Shown here one piece after another: positions 8,895-17,027 of a stretch of DNA of 64,000 bases. Both the position numbers and the translations under genes were made by a program. The notes beneath the pieces are model-generated. The model saw only the letters and a program-made list of their open reading frames with translations, ran no database searches and had not been told where the DNA came from. The number at the start of each line of letters is the position of its first letter. Position 1 is the stretch's first letter. Source of the stretch: Constrictibacter sp. MBR-5 (GTDB lineage Bacteria; Pseudomonadota; Alphaproteobacteria; JAJUGE01); contig NZ_JBEPTK010000014.1 in the NCBI RefSeq assembly GCF_040549485.1, positions 62,001 to 126,000 on the forward strand, read 5' to 3'.

Positions 8895-9710
8895 ATGACG
8901 AGCGCAAGCACGTCCCCGACGAGTGCAAACGCGGGGGCGACGCCGGGCCTGTCGACATTCGTCCCGGCGCTTCAGCGCCTGGGGCTGCTCGCCTTCATTC
9001 TCGCGATCTGGTGGGTCGGCTCGCTCAACACGCCGGCCTATGTCCTGCCCGGACCGCTCGCGGTGGCGCAGGCGGTCGGCGATCTGGCCGGCACGGAAAC
9101 CTTCCTCGTCGACATCGGCGCCACCCTGGGTCGCGTCGCGACGGGGTTCGGGATCGCGCTGATCGTCGGCGTGCCGCTGGGCATCGTGTTCGGCGCGAAC
9201 CGCACGATCGGCAATTTCTTCGAGCCGCTGCTGCCGATCCTGAACACCGTCTCGTCGGCGATCTGGGCGATCTTCGCCATGCTGTGGTTCGGCCTGTCCG
9301 ACATGGCGACGATCTTCGTCGTGCTGATGACGGCGATGCCGCTGATCATCACCAACACCTGGCAGGGGACGCGCAACGTCAGCCCGGAACTGGTCGAGGT
9401 GGCCGAGTCGCTGCGCTTCGGCCGGACGGCGATCCTGCGCAAGATCTACCTGCCGTCGATCCTGCCGCACATCTTCTCCGGGTCGCGGCTGGCCTTCGCC
9501 TTCGGCTGGCGCGTCAGCCTGGTCGCCGAGACGCTGGGCGCCTCCAGCGGCGTCGGCTATCGCCTGCGCCAGGCGGCGGACCTGTTCCAGGCCGACCAGG
9601 TATTCGCGTGGACGGTGCTGATCATCTCGATGATGGTCGCGGTCGAGGTCGGCATATTCCGGCCGGCGGAGCGCTATCTGTTCCGGTGGCAGAAGGCGCG
9701 GAGCGTTTAG
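8895..9710 (+). CDS. ABC importer permease, SsuC/TauC type
   Basis: 271 residues with about six membrane segments and the BPD_transp_1 fold. The EAA-loop region reads ELVEVAESLRFGRTAILRKIYLPSILPHI, which docks with the ATPase, and the C-terminal AFGWRVSLVAETLGASSGVGYRL block is typical of SsuC/TauC/NrtB. The first 30 residues are low-complexity Ser/Thr/Ala. AGGAG with good spacing precedes ATG 8895. It completes the importer with the two upstream genes. Confidence 0.9.
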   Translation: MTSASTSPTSANAGATPGLSTFVPALQRLGLLAFILAIWWVGSLNTPAYVLPGPLAVAQAVGDLAGTETFLVDIGATLGRVATGFGIALIVGVPLGIVFGANRTIGNFFEPLLPILNTVSSAIWAIFAMLWFGLSDMATIFVVLMTAMPLIITNTWQGTRNVSPELVEVAESLRFGRTAILRKIYLPSILPHIFSGSRLAFAFGWRVSLVAETLGASSGVGYRLRQAADLFQADQVFAWTVLIISMMVAVEVGIFRPAERYLFRWQKARSV

Positions 9711-9783
9711 GGCCGGTCGCCCGCGCCAAGGGGCCGCGCGCTGTGGTAGCCTATCGGCCTGTCCATCACGCGGGATCGATCGC

Positions 9784-10071
9784 ATGGGGGAAACACCGAG
9801 GGAGCGTAGGGCAAGCCTGGAGCGGTGGCTCCGTGAGGAGGTCGTCCCGACCTACGACAGGATGATGACGGATCCGGGTCGTGGACTGCCGGCTGCCGAC
9901 GTCTTCGACGCCGTCCGCGCGCGGCATGCGGCGAGATTGCAGGAACGTAGCAGGCAGCGGCCACCTCTCGGTCAGTGGCTCGTCACGCATCTGCCCCGGG
10001 GAGCAGAGCTTCCCGAGATCGAGCGGCAGGATCCGCCTCGGTCCTTACCCTTCGACGACGACGAAGCATGA
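9784..10071 (+). CDS. Small antitoxin-like protein without a visible toxin
   Basis: 95 residues, basic N-terminus and acidic C-terminus. The segment WLREEVVPTYDRMMTDPGRGLPAADVFDAVRARHAARL resembles the short antitoxins that precede RelE/ParE toxins in alphaproteobacteria ('WL..EV...YD.....P.R..........R'). In those loci a toxin gene follows within a few bases; here the next 150 bases (10072-10225) contain none. So this is an orphan, or the partner was lost. ATG 9784 has only a weak upstream purine run. Family recognition is from pattern memory, not from a search. Confidence 0.5.
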   Translation: MGETPRERRASLERWLREEVVPTYDRMMTDPGRGLPAADVFDAVRARHAARLQERSRQRPPLGQWLVTHLPRGAELPEIERQDPPRSLPFDDDEA

Positions 10072-10225
10072 CCGGCATGCCCGTCCCCTCCGCCGGGATG
10101 CGCCCCTCGCAGATCCGCCGGATGCATTTCGGGGCATGATGTCCGCAGTCGGTCACAACACGCACCTCCGGCTGCTTCTCGCCGGCTGCCTCGATCTGTG
10201 GGGCGTAAGCGGTACGGTCGAGGCT

Positions 10226-10450
10226 ATGGGCGAAGAGCAGGCCGAGATCCGCACGCTCGACGGCACCATCCACGTCCGGCGCATTGCAGGCGGGTGGCAG
10301 GTCACCGCGCCGGCCGTCGCCGGCGAGCCGCCCGCGACCTGGGCGCATGCGTCGGTCGGGCCGATGCTGCGCAGCCTGCGGGTGCTGCTGGCGCCGGACC
10401 AGCCGCATGCCCGCCTGATCGTGGCGCGGGCACCGGGAGCGGAGGCATGA
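10226..10450 (+). CDS. Small conserved-looking protein coupled to COG0523 GTPase
   Basis: 74 residues from ATG 10226; in-frame ATGs at 10136 and 10139 would lengthen it to about 104. The text MGEEQAEIRTLDGTIHVRRIAGGW is followed by a Pro/Ala-rich middle and LRSLRVLLAPDQPHARLIVARAPG. No domain is recognised and there is no signal or membrane segment in the short form. Its TGA overlaps the ATG of the GTPase (ATGA at 10447-10450), so translation of the two is coupled and they probably act together. A role in handing metal or cofactor to the GTPase would be pure speculation. Confidence 0.5.
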   Translation: MGEEQAEIRTLDGTIHVRRIAGGWQVTAPAVAGEPPATWAHASVGPMLRSLRVLLAPDQPHARLIVARAPGAEA

Positions 10451-11451
10451 ACGACGCGACGGAGGGGCGCCTGCCCGTCACCGTCCTGACCGGCTTCCTG
10501 GGCAGCGGCAAGACCACCCTGCTCGGTGCCCTGCTGAAGCGGCCGGAGCTGTCGCGCACGGCGGTGATCGTCAACGAGTTCGGCGAGATCCCGCTCGACC
10601 ACGAACTGGTCGAGTCCAGCGACGAGCAGATCGTGCAGCTGTCCGGCGGCTGCCTGTGCTGCGCGCTGCGCAGCGACCTGGGCATCACGCTGGCCGGCCT
10701 GCTCGACCGGCGCGCACGCGGCGAACTGCCGCCGTTCGAGCGCATCGTCATCGAGACGAGCGGCCTCGCCGACCCGGCGCCGATCCTGCACCAGCTGATG
10801 ACGGATCCGGGCCTCGCCTCGCGGCTGGCGGTCGGCCGCACCGTGACAATGGTCGATGCGCCGACGGGCGAGGCGACGTTGGGCCGCCATCCCGAGGCGC
10901 GCAAGCAGGCGGCGATGGCGGACCGGCTGCTGATCACCAAGGGCGACGTGGCGGCGGAGCGCGTGCCGGCGCTGCGGGCGGCGCTGGCGGCGCTGAACCC
11001 GACCGCGGTCCAGGCGGACTGCCTGCACGGCGGGATCGATCCGGCGCTGGTCATCGGCGATGCGGAGGAGCCGGAGCGGGCATTGCCGGAGAGCGTGCTG
11101 CTGGAAGCCGGGCACAGCGACGGCGTCGGCAGCTTCGCCATCGTGCGCGACGCGCCGATCGGCGCCGTGGCGCTGCTGCTTTTCCTGCAGACGCTGGCCG
11201 AGGTCTGCGGCGAGCGGCTGCTGCGGGTGAAGGGCATCGTCGCACTGGCCGAGGCGCCGGACAGGCCGGCCGCCATCCACGGCGTGCAGCACGTCTTCCA
11301 CGAGCCGCGGTGGCTGGAGGGCTGGCCCTCGGCGGACCGGCGCTCGCGCCTGGTCTTCATCACGCAGGGCTTGTCGCAGGCGTGGGTGGAGACGCTGCTG
11401 GGCGTGATCGAGGCCGAGGCGGCGGAGGCGGGCTCGGGCCGGGCACACTGA
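10447..11451 (+). CDS. COG0523 (CobW/Nha3/YjiA-type) GTPase, metallochaperone-like
   Basis: 334 residues. G3E GTPase: Walker A GFLGSGKT (16-23), NEFGEIPLD (43-51), the diagnostic metal motif GCLCC (68-72, CxCC), Walker B-like region IVIETSGLADP, and ITKGD as the base-recognition motif (usually NKxD). The C-terminal half (VKGIVALAE...GVQHVFHEP) is the CobW_C domain. COG0523 proteins insert or deliver Zn, Co or Fe, or act on nitrile hydratase and cobalamin; the target here is unknown and no client gene is adjacent. It starts on the ATGA overlap with the small upstream ORF. Confidence 0.9.
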   Translation: MNDATEGRLPVTVLTGFLGSGKTTLLGALLKRPELSRTAVIVNEFGEIPLDHELVESSDEQIVQLSGGCLCCALRSDLGITLAGLLDRRARGELPPFERIVIETSGLADPAPILHQLMTDPGLASRLAVGRTVTMVDAPTGEATLGRHPEARKQAAMADRLLITKGDVAAERVPALRAALAALNPTAVQADCLHGGIDPALVIGDAEEPERALPESVLLEAGHSDGVGSFAIVRDAPIGAVALLLFLQTLAEVCGERLLRVKGIVALAEAPDRPAAIHGVQHVFHEPRWLEGWPSADRRSRLVFITQGLSQAWVETLLGVIEAEAAEAGSGRAH

Positions 11452-11460
11452 CCCGGCTGT

Positions 11461-11907
11461 CTACGGCAGCGCCTCGATCCGCAGCACGGCGCCCTCGACG
11501 CCGACGACGCGGACCCGGGTGCCGGCGGCGAGGTCGCCCCCCGCGGTGACGTAGCTCCAGACGCCGTCGCCCACCTTGACCCGGCCCCGACCGTCCACGC
11601 TCGGCGCGTCCAGGGTGAAGTGCTGGCCGACCAGCTTCCGGCCGCGGCGGTTCAGGTCCGGATGGTCGCTGTCGCCGTCGCGCACCCGGAAGAAGCCACG
11701 GCCGCCATAGACCGAAGCCACCGAAAGTACCGCGAACAGCACCAGCTGGATGCCCCAGGGCAGAGCCGGCAGGAGGAGCAGGACGAAGCCGATGACGACG
11801 GCGGCGATGCCGATCCACAGGAAGAACACGCCCGGAACGAGAATTTCGACGGCACCGAGCAGGGCGCCGAACGCCATCCAGTGCCAGTAGTCGATCTGCT
11901 CCAGCAT
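11461..11907 (-). CDS. NfeD-like membrane protein
   Basis: 148 residues: membrane segments at about 10-30 and 32-72, then a soluble OB-fold C-terminus (KLVGQHFTLDAPSVDGRGRV, VVGVEGAVLRIEAL). This is the short NfeD form, lacking the protease part, which is always linked to a stomatin-like partner. It lies 5 bases after the SPFH gene in the same direction, the expected operon. The pair builds detergent-resistant membrane microdomains and helps quality control of membrane proteins. Confidence 0.85.
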   Translation of the reverse strand: MLEQIDYWHWMAFGALLGAVEILVPGVFFLWIGIAAVVIGFVLLLLPALPWGIQLVLFAVLSVASVYGGRGFFRVRDGDSDHPDLNRRGRKLVGQHFTLDAPSVDGRGRVKVGDGVWSYVTAGGDLAAGTRVRVVGVEGAVLRIEALP

Positions 11908-11912
11908 GGGGG

Positions 11913-12926
11913 TCAGCCGGTGAAGCCGGACGGCGGGACGGAGCCGCCCTGGCGGAGGCCCCCGGCGGCGCGCTCGACGAGACCCGGCGGTACCTGACCC
12001 GGGAAGGCGCCGCGCGCGATCTCGGCGATGCCGCCGATGGCGCCGATGACGCTGGCCGCCTCCAGCGGCATCAGCACGACCTTCTGGTTGTTCGCCGTCG
12101 CGATCGCCTGCAGCGCCTCGACGTATTTCTGCGCGACGAAATAGTTGATCGCCTGGGCATTGCCGCCGGCGATGGCGGCGGAGACGAGTTCGGTCGCCTT
12201 CGCCTCCGCCTCGGCCTCGCGCTCGCGCGCCTCGGCGTCGCGGAAGGCGGCCTCGCGGCGGCCCTCGGCCTCCAGGATCGCCGACTGCTTCAGGCCCTCG
12301 GCCTTCAGGATCTGGCCCTGCCGGTCGCCCTCGGCCTCGAGGATGGTCGCGCGCTTCTCGCGCTCGGCCTTCATCTGGCGCGCCATGGCGTTCACCAGTT
12401 CGGTCGGCGGCTCGATGTTCTTGATCTCGATGCGGGTGATCTTGACGCCCCAGGGATTGGTCGCCTCGTCGACGACCGTCAGCAGCTTCGCGTTGATGAC
12501 GTCGCGCTGCGACAGCAAGTCGTCGAGGTCCATCGAGCCCATGACCGTGCGCAGGTTGGTCATGGTCAGGTTCATGATGGCGAACTCGAGCTGGCGCACC
12601 TCGTAGGAGGCCGCCACCGGATCGAGCACCTGGTAGAAGACGACGCCGTCGACGCCGACCATCGCGTTGTCGCGGGTGATCGTCTCCTGCGAGGGGATGT
12701 CGAGCACCTGCTCCATCATGTTCATGCGGGCGCCGATGCGGTCGATGAAGGGAACGATGATGTGCAGGCCCGGCGGCAGGGTGCGCGTGTACCGGCCGAA
12801 CCGCTCCACAGTGTACTCGTAGCCCTGGGACACCGTCTGGACGCCCATGAAGACGGTGAGGACCGCCATGACGACGACGATGATCGCGAAGATTTCGAAA
12901 GCGCCGAAGCCCATGCCTGTCTCCAT
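11913..12926 (-). CDS. SPFH/stomatin-like membrane protein (QmcA family)
   Basis: 337 residues: one N-terminal membrane segment (8-28), the SPFH/band 7 domain (VSQGYEYTVERFGRYTRTLPPGLH through IEIKNIEPP), then a long Ala/Glu/Arg-rich coiled coil (KAEREKRATILEAEGDRQGQ and the REREAEAEAKA run) and a Gly-rich tail. These proteins oligomerise into rings or cages on the membrane and bind NfeD and proteases such as FtsH. Followed by nfeD. Strong match by domain order and length. Confidence 0.92.
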   Translation of the reverse strand: METGMGFGAFEIFAIIVVVMAVLTVFMGVQTVSQGYEYTVERFGRYTRTLPPGLHIIVPFIDRIGARMNMMEQVLDIPSQETITRDNAMVGVDGVVFYQVLDPVAASYEVRQLEFAIMNLTMTNLRTVMGSMDLDDLLSQRDVINAKLLTVVDEATNPWGVKITRIEIKNIEPPTELVNAMARQMKAEREKRATILEAEGDRQGQILKAEGLKQSAILEAEGRREAAFRDAEAREREAEAEAKATELVSAAIAGGNAQAINYFVAQKYVEALQAIATANNQKVVLMPLEAASVIGAIGGIAEIARGAFPGQVPPGLVERAAGGLRQGGSVPPSGFTG

Positions 12927-13004
12927 CCGCCGTTTGCCGCGGGACGATGCAGACCTACCGGAATAGCGTTAACGGCACTTTACCGGGATCGCAGCGACGG
13001 CGCG

Positions 13005-13424
13005 TCAGTCCCCGGCAAATGGATTGACGATCAATAACTGTTCGAACCGCCGGCCGGTCTGCAGATCTTCGCTGAAGAGCGTTTCACACCCTGCACCGAC
13101 AGCCGCCTCGACGATCAGCGCGTCCCAGAAAGAGAGGCGGTCCCGCTGCTCCCGGACGATGGCGGCGCGGATCATCGGTACGTTGACCTGGAGCACGCGC
13201 AGCGTCGCCCAGAGATCCACGCGACGACGGGCGATATCGGGCCGAACACCCAGCTTCCGGGTTGCCGCCGCGTAGTATTCCTGCAGTACCTGCGTCGAGA
13301 TCACGCCTTCGCCGGACCGGCGCAACCGCTCCCACAGGACCCTCGCCGTCGCCTGCTTCTCGGGTGCATCCGTGGCGTCGAGATAGAGAAGAACGTTGGT
13401 GTCGAGGAAGCTACCGCCGGGCAT
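13005..13424 (-). CDS. PIN-domain toxin, VapC type
   Basis: 139 residues. A PIN-fold RNase with its acidic residues in place: Asp8 (SFLDTNVLLY), Glu49 (VLQEYY), Asp101 (SFWDALIVEAA) and Asp120 (LFSEDLQ). VapC toxins cut initiator tRNA or other RNAs and are blocked by the cognate VapB. Its start lies inside the upstream antitoxin gene (14-base overlap), and no separate Shine-Dalgarno is seen, so it probably depends on translational coupling. Confidence 0.87.
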   Translation of the reverse strand: MPGGSFLDTNVLLYLDATDAPEKQATARVLWERLRRSGEGVISTQVLQEYYAAATRKLGVRPDIARRRVDLWATLRVLQVNVPMIRAAIVREQRDRLSFWDALIVEAAVGAGCETLFSEDLQTGRRFEQLLIVNPFAGD

Positions 13425-13638
13425 GCAGTTCGTCGCGGTCGAACGTCCAATCGCCGATCCGTCCGGTCGTCTCGGCGGTCAACCGTGCCATCTCGGCGCA
13501 ATCCCGGTCGGCGCTCCCTCCGCCGGCCAGCTGTTCGACCGTCTCGCGCAGGACCTGATCCAGGCTCTTGTTCATCGCCCGGGCGGCTTCGGCGGCACGC
13601 TCGGCAGTCGGTTCGTCAATGGTGAGGACGATGTCCAT
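13411..13638 (-). CDS. Antitoxin of the PIN toxin, VapB-like
   Basis: 75 residues from ATG 13638 (MDIVLTIDEPTAERAAEA); an in-frame ATG at 13644 is only one base from the GGGG run, whereas 13638 has 7-base spacing. The N-terminal strand-helix-helix pattern (IVLTID...AERAAEAARAMNKSLDQVLRE) fits a ribbon-helix-helix DNA-binding antitoxin, and the C-terminal IGDWTFDRDELHARR would wrap the toxin. It lies directly upstream of, and overlaps, vapC. Such proteins repress their own operon; no operator was identified. Confidence 0.75.
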   Translation of the reverse strand: MDIVLTIDEPTAERAAEAARAMNKSLDQVLRETVEQLAGGGSADRDCAEMARLTAETTGRIGDWTFDRDELHARR

Positions 13639-13707
13639 CCGCATTCCCCGGAAAGTCGGTGCCGAACGCAGGATATGGACGATCGCCCGGATACTGCAAT
13701 CTCACCG

Positions 13708-14907
13708 CTACTCGGCCGCCTTCTTCACGTAGCCGTCGCGGGACTGCGGCAGCTTCTTCTTCAGGATGCCGCCGGCGACCACCGTGCGCAGGATCTCCGC
13801 CGTGCCGCCGCCGATGGTGAACATGCGGACGTCGCGCACCATGCGCTCCACCGGATTGTTCCGCGAATAGCCGCGGGCGCCGAAGATCTGGAGCGCCTGA
13901 TTGGCGACCTCGATGGCGGATTCCGAGGTGAAGACCTTGGCTTGCGCCGCCATCACCATGTCGGGGAAGCCGCCGGGCGGTGCGCTGGCCGCCGCCTTGT
14001 AGACCAGCGCCTGGGACGCGGCGAGCTTGATCGACATGTCGGCGAGCTTCCACTGGATGCCCTGGAACTCGTTGATCGGCCGGCCGAACTGCTCGCGCGT
14101 CTCGCTCCAGTCGAGGGCCAGTTCGTAGGCGCCCTGGGCGATGCCGAGCGCCACGGTCGCAGCACCGACGCGCTGGCTGTTGTAGGCGTTCATCAGGTCG
14201 GCGAAGCCCTTCTTCAGGCCGCGCGGCGGCATCACCAGGGCGGAAGGCGGCACCTCCATGTCCTCGAAGGCGATCTCGGCCTCGGGGATGCCGCGCAGGC
14301 CCATGGTGGGCTCGCGCTTGACGATCTTCAGGCCCTCGGTCTCGTCGCGGATGGCGAGGAAGCCGCCGATCCCCTCCTCCTCGCCCTTCTCGTCGAAGAC
14401 CCGGGCGAAGATGAGGTGCAGGCGCGAGACGCCGCCGCCGGTGATCCAGTGCTTGGCACCGTTGATGACGTAGCGGTTGCCGCGCTTGTCGGCGCGCGTC
14501 GTCATCTCGGTCGCGGAACTGCCGGCGCCGGGCTCGGTGATGCAGATGGCCGGCTTGTCGCCGTCGAGCACCATGCCGGCGGCGAGTTGCCTCTGCTCGT
14601 GGGTGCCGTAGGCCATGACGGCGGAGATGGCGCCCATGTTGGTCTCGACGACGACGCGCCCGGTGACCGAGCAGGCCTGGCTCATCTGCTCGGTGACGAG
14701 CACGGCGTCGAGATAGGAGAGCCCCTGCCCGCCATATTCGGTCGGGATGGTCATGCCGACGAAGCCGCCGTCCTTCAGCCGCTCGACATTGTCCCAGGGA
14801 TACTGCTCGGTGCGGTCGACCTCGGCGGCGCGGCCCCTGACGGGCCCCTGCGCGAGTTCGCGCGCACGCGCCTGGAGTTTCAGCTGCTCGGGGGTGAGGG
14901 CGAACAT
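13708..14907 (-). CDS. Acyl-CoA dehydrogenase
   Basis: 399 residues; start set at ATG 14907 (MFALTPEQLKLQ) because GGAGG lies 7 bases upstream, rather than at the earlier in-frame ATG 14925. Standard ACAD: PTEYGGQGLSYLDAVLV, the FAD/substrate motif CITEPGAGSSATEM, YVINGAKHWITGGG, and the C-terminal IFGARGYSRNNPVERMVRDVRMFTIGGGTAEI. At the usual catalytic YEGT position it has IGGGT, as in enzymes whose base sits elsewhere (isovaleryl-CoA type), so the acyl chain is not predictable. It oxidises acyl-CoA with electrons passing to ETF. It is isolated from other beta-oxidation genes. Confidence 0.9.
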   Translation of the reverse strand: MFALTPEQLKLQARARELAQGPVRGRAAEVDRTEQYPWDNVERLKDGGFVGMTIPTEYGGQGLSYLDAVLVTEQMSQACSVTGRVVVETNMGAISAVMAYGTHEQRQLAAGMVLDGDKPAICITEPGAGSSATEMTTRADKRGNRYVINGAKHWITGGGVSRLHLIFARVFDEKGEEEGIGGFLAIRDETEGLKIVKREPTMGLRGIPEAEIAFEDMEVPPSALVMPPRGLKKGFADLMNAYNSQRVGAATVALGIAQGAYELALDWSETREQFGRPINEFQGIQWKLADMSIKLAASQALVYKAAASAPPGGFPDMVMAAQAKVFTSESAIEVANQALQIFGARGYSRNNPVERMVRDVRMFTIGGGTAEILRTVVAGGILKKKLPQSRDGYVKKAAE

Positions 14908-15018
14908 GGAGCATCCTCCGGCCATGGTTCGACCGTTTGTAGCGGTCGCCCGGGATGATGTCGACGGGAGGTGCCGGAAGGCCGCTGGCCGATCCCGCGC
15001 GCTCGCGATGGGGACGTG

Positions 15019-15048
15019 TTACCAATGCCCGTCTTACCAATGCCCGTC
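15019..15048. repeat. Perfect 15-bp tandem duplication
   Basis: TTACCAATGCCCGTC occurs at 15019-15033 and again at 15034-15048 with no spacer, in the 182-base intergenic region between the acyl-CoA dehydrogenase and the next gene. Nothing else recognisable is there. Confidence 0.95.
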
Positions 15049-15089
15049 GGTGATCCGGCCAAGCGTGCCTCGATCCAAAGGGAAGCAAG

Positions 15090-15563
15090 TTGCCGCTACA
15101 TCCTTTGGTTACCGCGAGCCTCGTCCTTGTCGGAGGCGTTGGTGTCGTGGCGGCGGGGTACATCGCCCTCCGCGATGACTGCTTCGCGCTATCGTGGCGA
15201 GACGTCACCTTCAGAGATGCGATCCAGTCCGAGCTGAGGGAACCCGGCAACGCGGTGACGCTGACTTCGCTTCTCGGCGACTGGCGTCGCGCCTGCATCA
15301 TCGGCCCTTATCAAGGGCGGCGGCGCATCACCGACCGGCTCGGCGCGCCCGTCCCAGCCGGTCCCTGGAGCGTGTCCGACGCCTTTTGGGGGATAGCCTT
15401 CATCAACGGCAATGGTGATGTGCAGGTCGTCAAAACGTTCAGGGACATCGACTACGAAGGCGATTCTTCGAGATGCGTGGATGCCGGCGGCGGCGCAGCT
15501 CTCGTCAGACTCGATAGCGGCGCAGACGGCGGTTCCGGATTCTGGCACGTGACGCTGAAATAG
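15090..15563 (+). CDS. Hypothetical membrane-anchored protein
   Basis: 157 residues from a TTG start (AGGGAAG just upstream). Residues 5-25 form one hydrophobic segment (LVTASLVLVGGVGVVAAGYIA), a signal anchor; the rest is probably periplasmic. It contains two Cys (LRDDCF, WRRACIIGPYQG) plus another at SRCVDAGGG, and ends in a strand-rich FWGIAFINGNGDVQVVKTF...FWHVTLK. I recognise no family. GC and codon use look slightly less biased than in neighbours. It stands alone upstream of the ccm operon; a role there is not indicated. Confidence 0.55.
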   Translation: MPLHPLVTASLVLVGGVGVVAAGYIALRDDCFALSWRDVTFRDAIQSELREPGNAVTLTSLLGDWRRACIIGPYQGRRRITDRLGAPVPAGPWSVSDAFWGIAFINGNGDVQVVKTFRDIDYEGDSSRCVDAGGGAALVRLDSGADGGSGFWHVTLK

Positions 15564-15717
15564 GTGCCGGCCGGCCGATGCCGTCATCGGCTCGGTTCGA
15601 GCGCCCGCACGCCGGCGACAGGCCGGCCCCTGTCGCGGACGGCGCGACATCGGGCGCATGTGACAAGGCGGGCGAAGCCCCATAGGCTGCCGCGGTCATC
15701 GGCGAAGACGGGACGAG

Positions 15718-16356
15718 ATGTTCGAGGGGCGTGACCTTGCCTGCCTGCGCGGCGAGCGGCTGGTGTTCGGCGGGGTGGATTTCGTCCTCTCCGCCGGCGA
15801 GGCCCTGCTCGTGACCGGCGCCAACGGCAGCGGCAAGTCGAGCCTGCTGCGCGTCATGGCGGGACTGCTGCGGCCGGCGACCGGCACGCTGCACTGGCGC
15901 GGCCAAGCCGTGGCCGAGGACCGCGAGGCTTTCGCCGCGGACCTGCGCTATGTCGGCCACCTGGACGCGATCAAGCCGGTGCTGACGGTGGCGGAGAACC
16001 TCGCCTTCTGGGCGCGGCTGGCGGGGCACGGGCCGGACGCCGTGGCGCGCGGCCTGGAGGCGCTCGGCATCGGCCATCTGGCGGGATTACCGGCGCGGGT
16101 GCTGTCGGCGGGACAGCGGCGGCGGCTGGGGCTGGCGCGGCTGATCGCGGCACCGGCGCCGCTCTGGCTGCTGGACGAGCCGACGGTGGCGCTCGACACG
16201 GCGTCGGTCGCGGCGGTCGAGGCGGCGATCGCCGAACACAGGGCGGCGGGCGGGATCGCGGTCGTCTCGACCAACGCGCCCGTCAGCCTGCCCGAGGCAA
16301 GGCGGCTGGTAATGGACGACGCCGAACCCGTCGAGACCGTGGCGGACGGCTGGTGA
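15718..16356 (+). CDS. ccmA: Heme exporter ATPase CcmA
   Basis: 212 residues. ATPase of the CcmABCD complex that releases holo-CcmE from CcmC. Walker A GANGSGKS (34-41), signature LSAGQRRRLGLARL (129-142), Walker B LWLLDEP (149-155). The 'SAGQ' variant of the signature is characteristic of CcmA. First gene of the seven-gene operon; its stop overlaps the GTG/ATG region of ccmB by 4 bases. Confidence 0.96.
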   Translation: MFEGRDLACLRGERLVFGGVDFVLSAGEALLVTGANGSGKSSLLRVMAGLLRPATGTLHWRGQAVAEDREAFAADLRYVGHLDAIKPVLTVAENLAFWARLAGHGPDAVARGLEALGIGHLAGLPARVLSAGQRRRLGLARLIAAPAPLWLLDEPTVALDTASVAAVEAAIAEHRAAGGIAVVSTNAPVSLPEARRLVMDDAEPVETVADGW

Positions 16357-17018
16357 GCGGCCTCGTCACGATCCTGCGGCGCGACCTGGCGCTGGCCAGC
16401 CGGCGCGGCAGCGAGGCCTCACTGGCGCTGCTGTTCTTCGTGCTGGGCACCGTGCTGTTTCCGCTCGGCATCGGGCCGGACCCCAACATGCTGGCCCGCG
16501 CCGGGGCCGGCCTCCTCTGGGTGATGGCGCTGCTCGCCTCGCTGCTGTCGATCGAGAAGCTGTTCCAGGCGGACTGGGAGGACGGCAGCCTGGACCTGCT
16601 GGTGCTCTCCGGCCTGCCGCTCGCCGGGATCGTGCTGGCCAAGACGGCGGCGCACTGGCTGGTCACCGGCCTGCCGATGGCGATCGCCTCGCCGCTGCTC
16701 GCCCTGCTACTGAACGTCGATGCGAAGGGGGTGGCGGCGCTGTCGCTCGCCCTGCTGCTCGGCACGCCGACGCTGAGCCTGATCGGCGCGGTTGGTGCGG
16801 CGCTGACGGTGGGGGCGCGGCGCGGCGGCGTGCTGCTGACGCTGCTGGTCCTGCCGCTCTACATTCCGGTGCTGATCTTCGGCGCGGGTGCGGCGGAATC
16901 GGCCGTTGCGGCCCAAGGCGCCCGCGCCCATCTGCTCGTCCTGGCTGCGTTTCTGCTCGCGGCGCTGCCGCTTTGCCCCTGGGCTGCCGGCGCCGCGCTG
17001 CGGCAGTCCGTGGAGTAG
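16353..17018 (+). CDS. ccmB: Heme exporter membrane subunit CcmB
   Basis: 221 residues, six hydrophobic segments. It starts on the 4-base overlap with ccmA (GTGA at 16353). FFVLGTVLFPLGIGPDPNMLARAGAGLLWVMALLASLLS and WEDGSLDLLVLSGLPL are classic CcmB blocks. It forms the membrane part of the CcmAB transporter-like complex that, with CcmC and CcmD, loads heme onto CcmE. Confidence 0.95.
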   Translation: MSGLVTILRRDLALASRRGSEASLALLFFVLGTVLFPLGIGPDPNMLARAGAGLLWVMALLASLLSIEKLFQADWEDGSLDLLVLSGLPLAGIVLAKTAAHWLVTGLPMAIASPLLALLLNVDAKGVAALSLALLLGTPTLSLIGAVGAALTVGARRGGVLLTLLVLPLYIPVLIFGAGAAESAVAAQGARAHLLVLAAFLLAALPLCPWAAGAALRQSVE

Positions 17019-17027
17019 CGACCAGAG

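Noticed and set aside
13005-13644. VapBC-type pair as part of a mobile or defence region
   Set aside because: It is a common stand-alone toxin-antitoxin pair with GC content like its surroundings and no integrase or repeats beside it.
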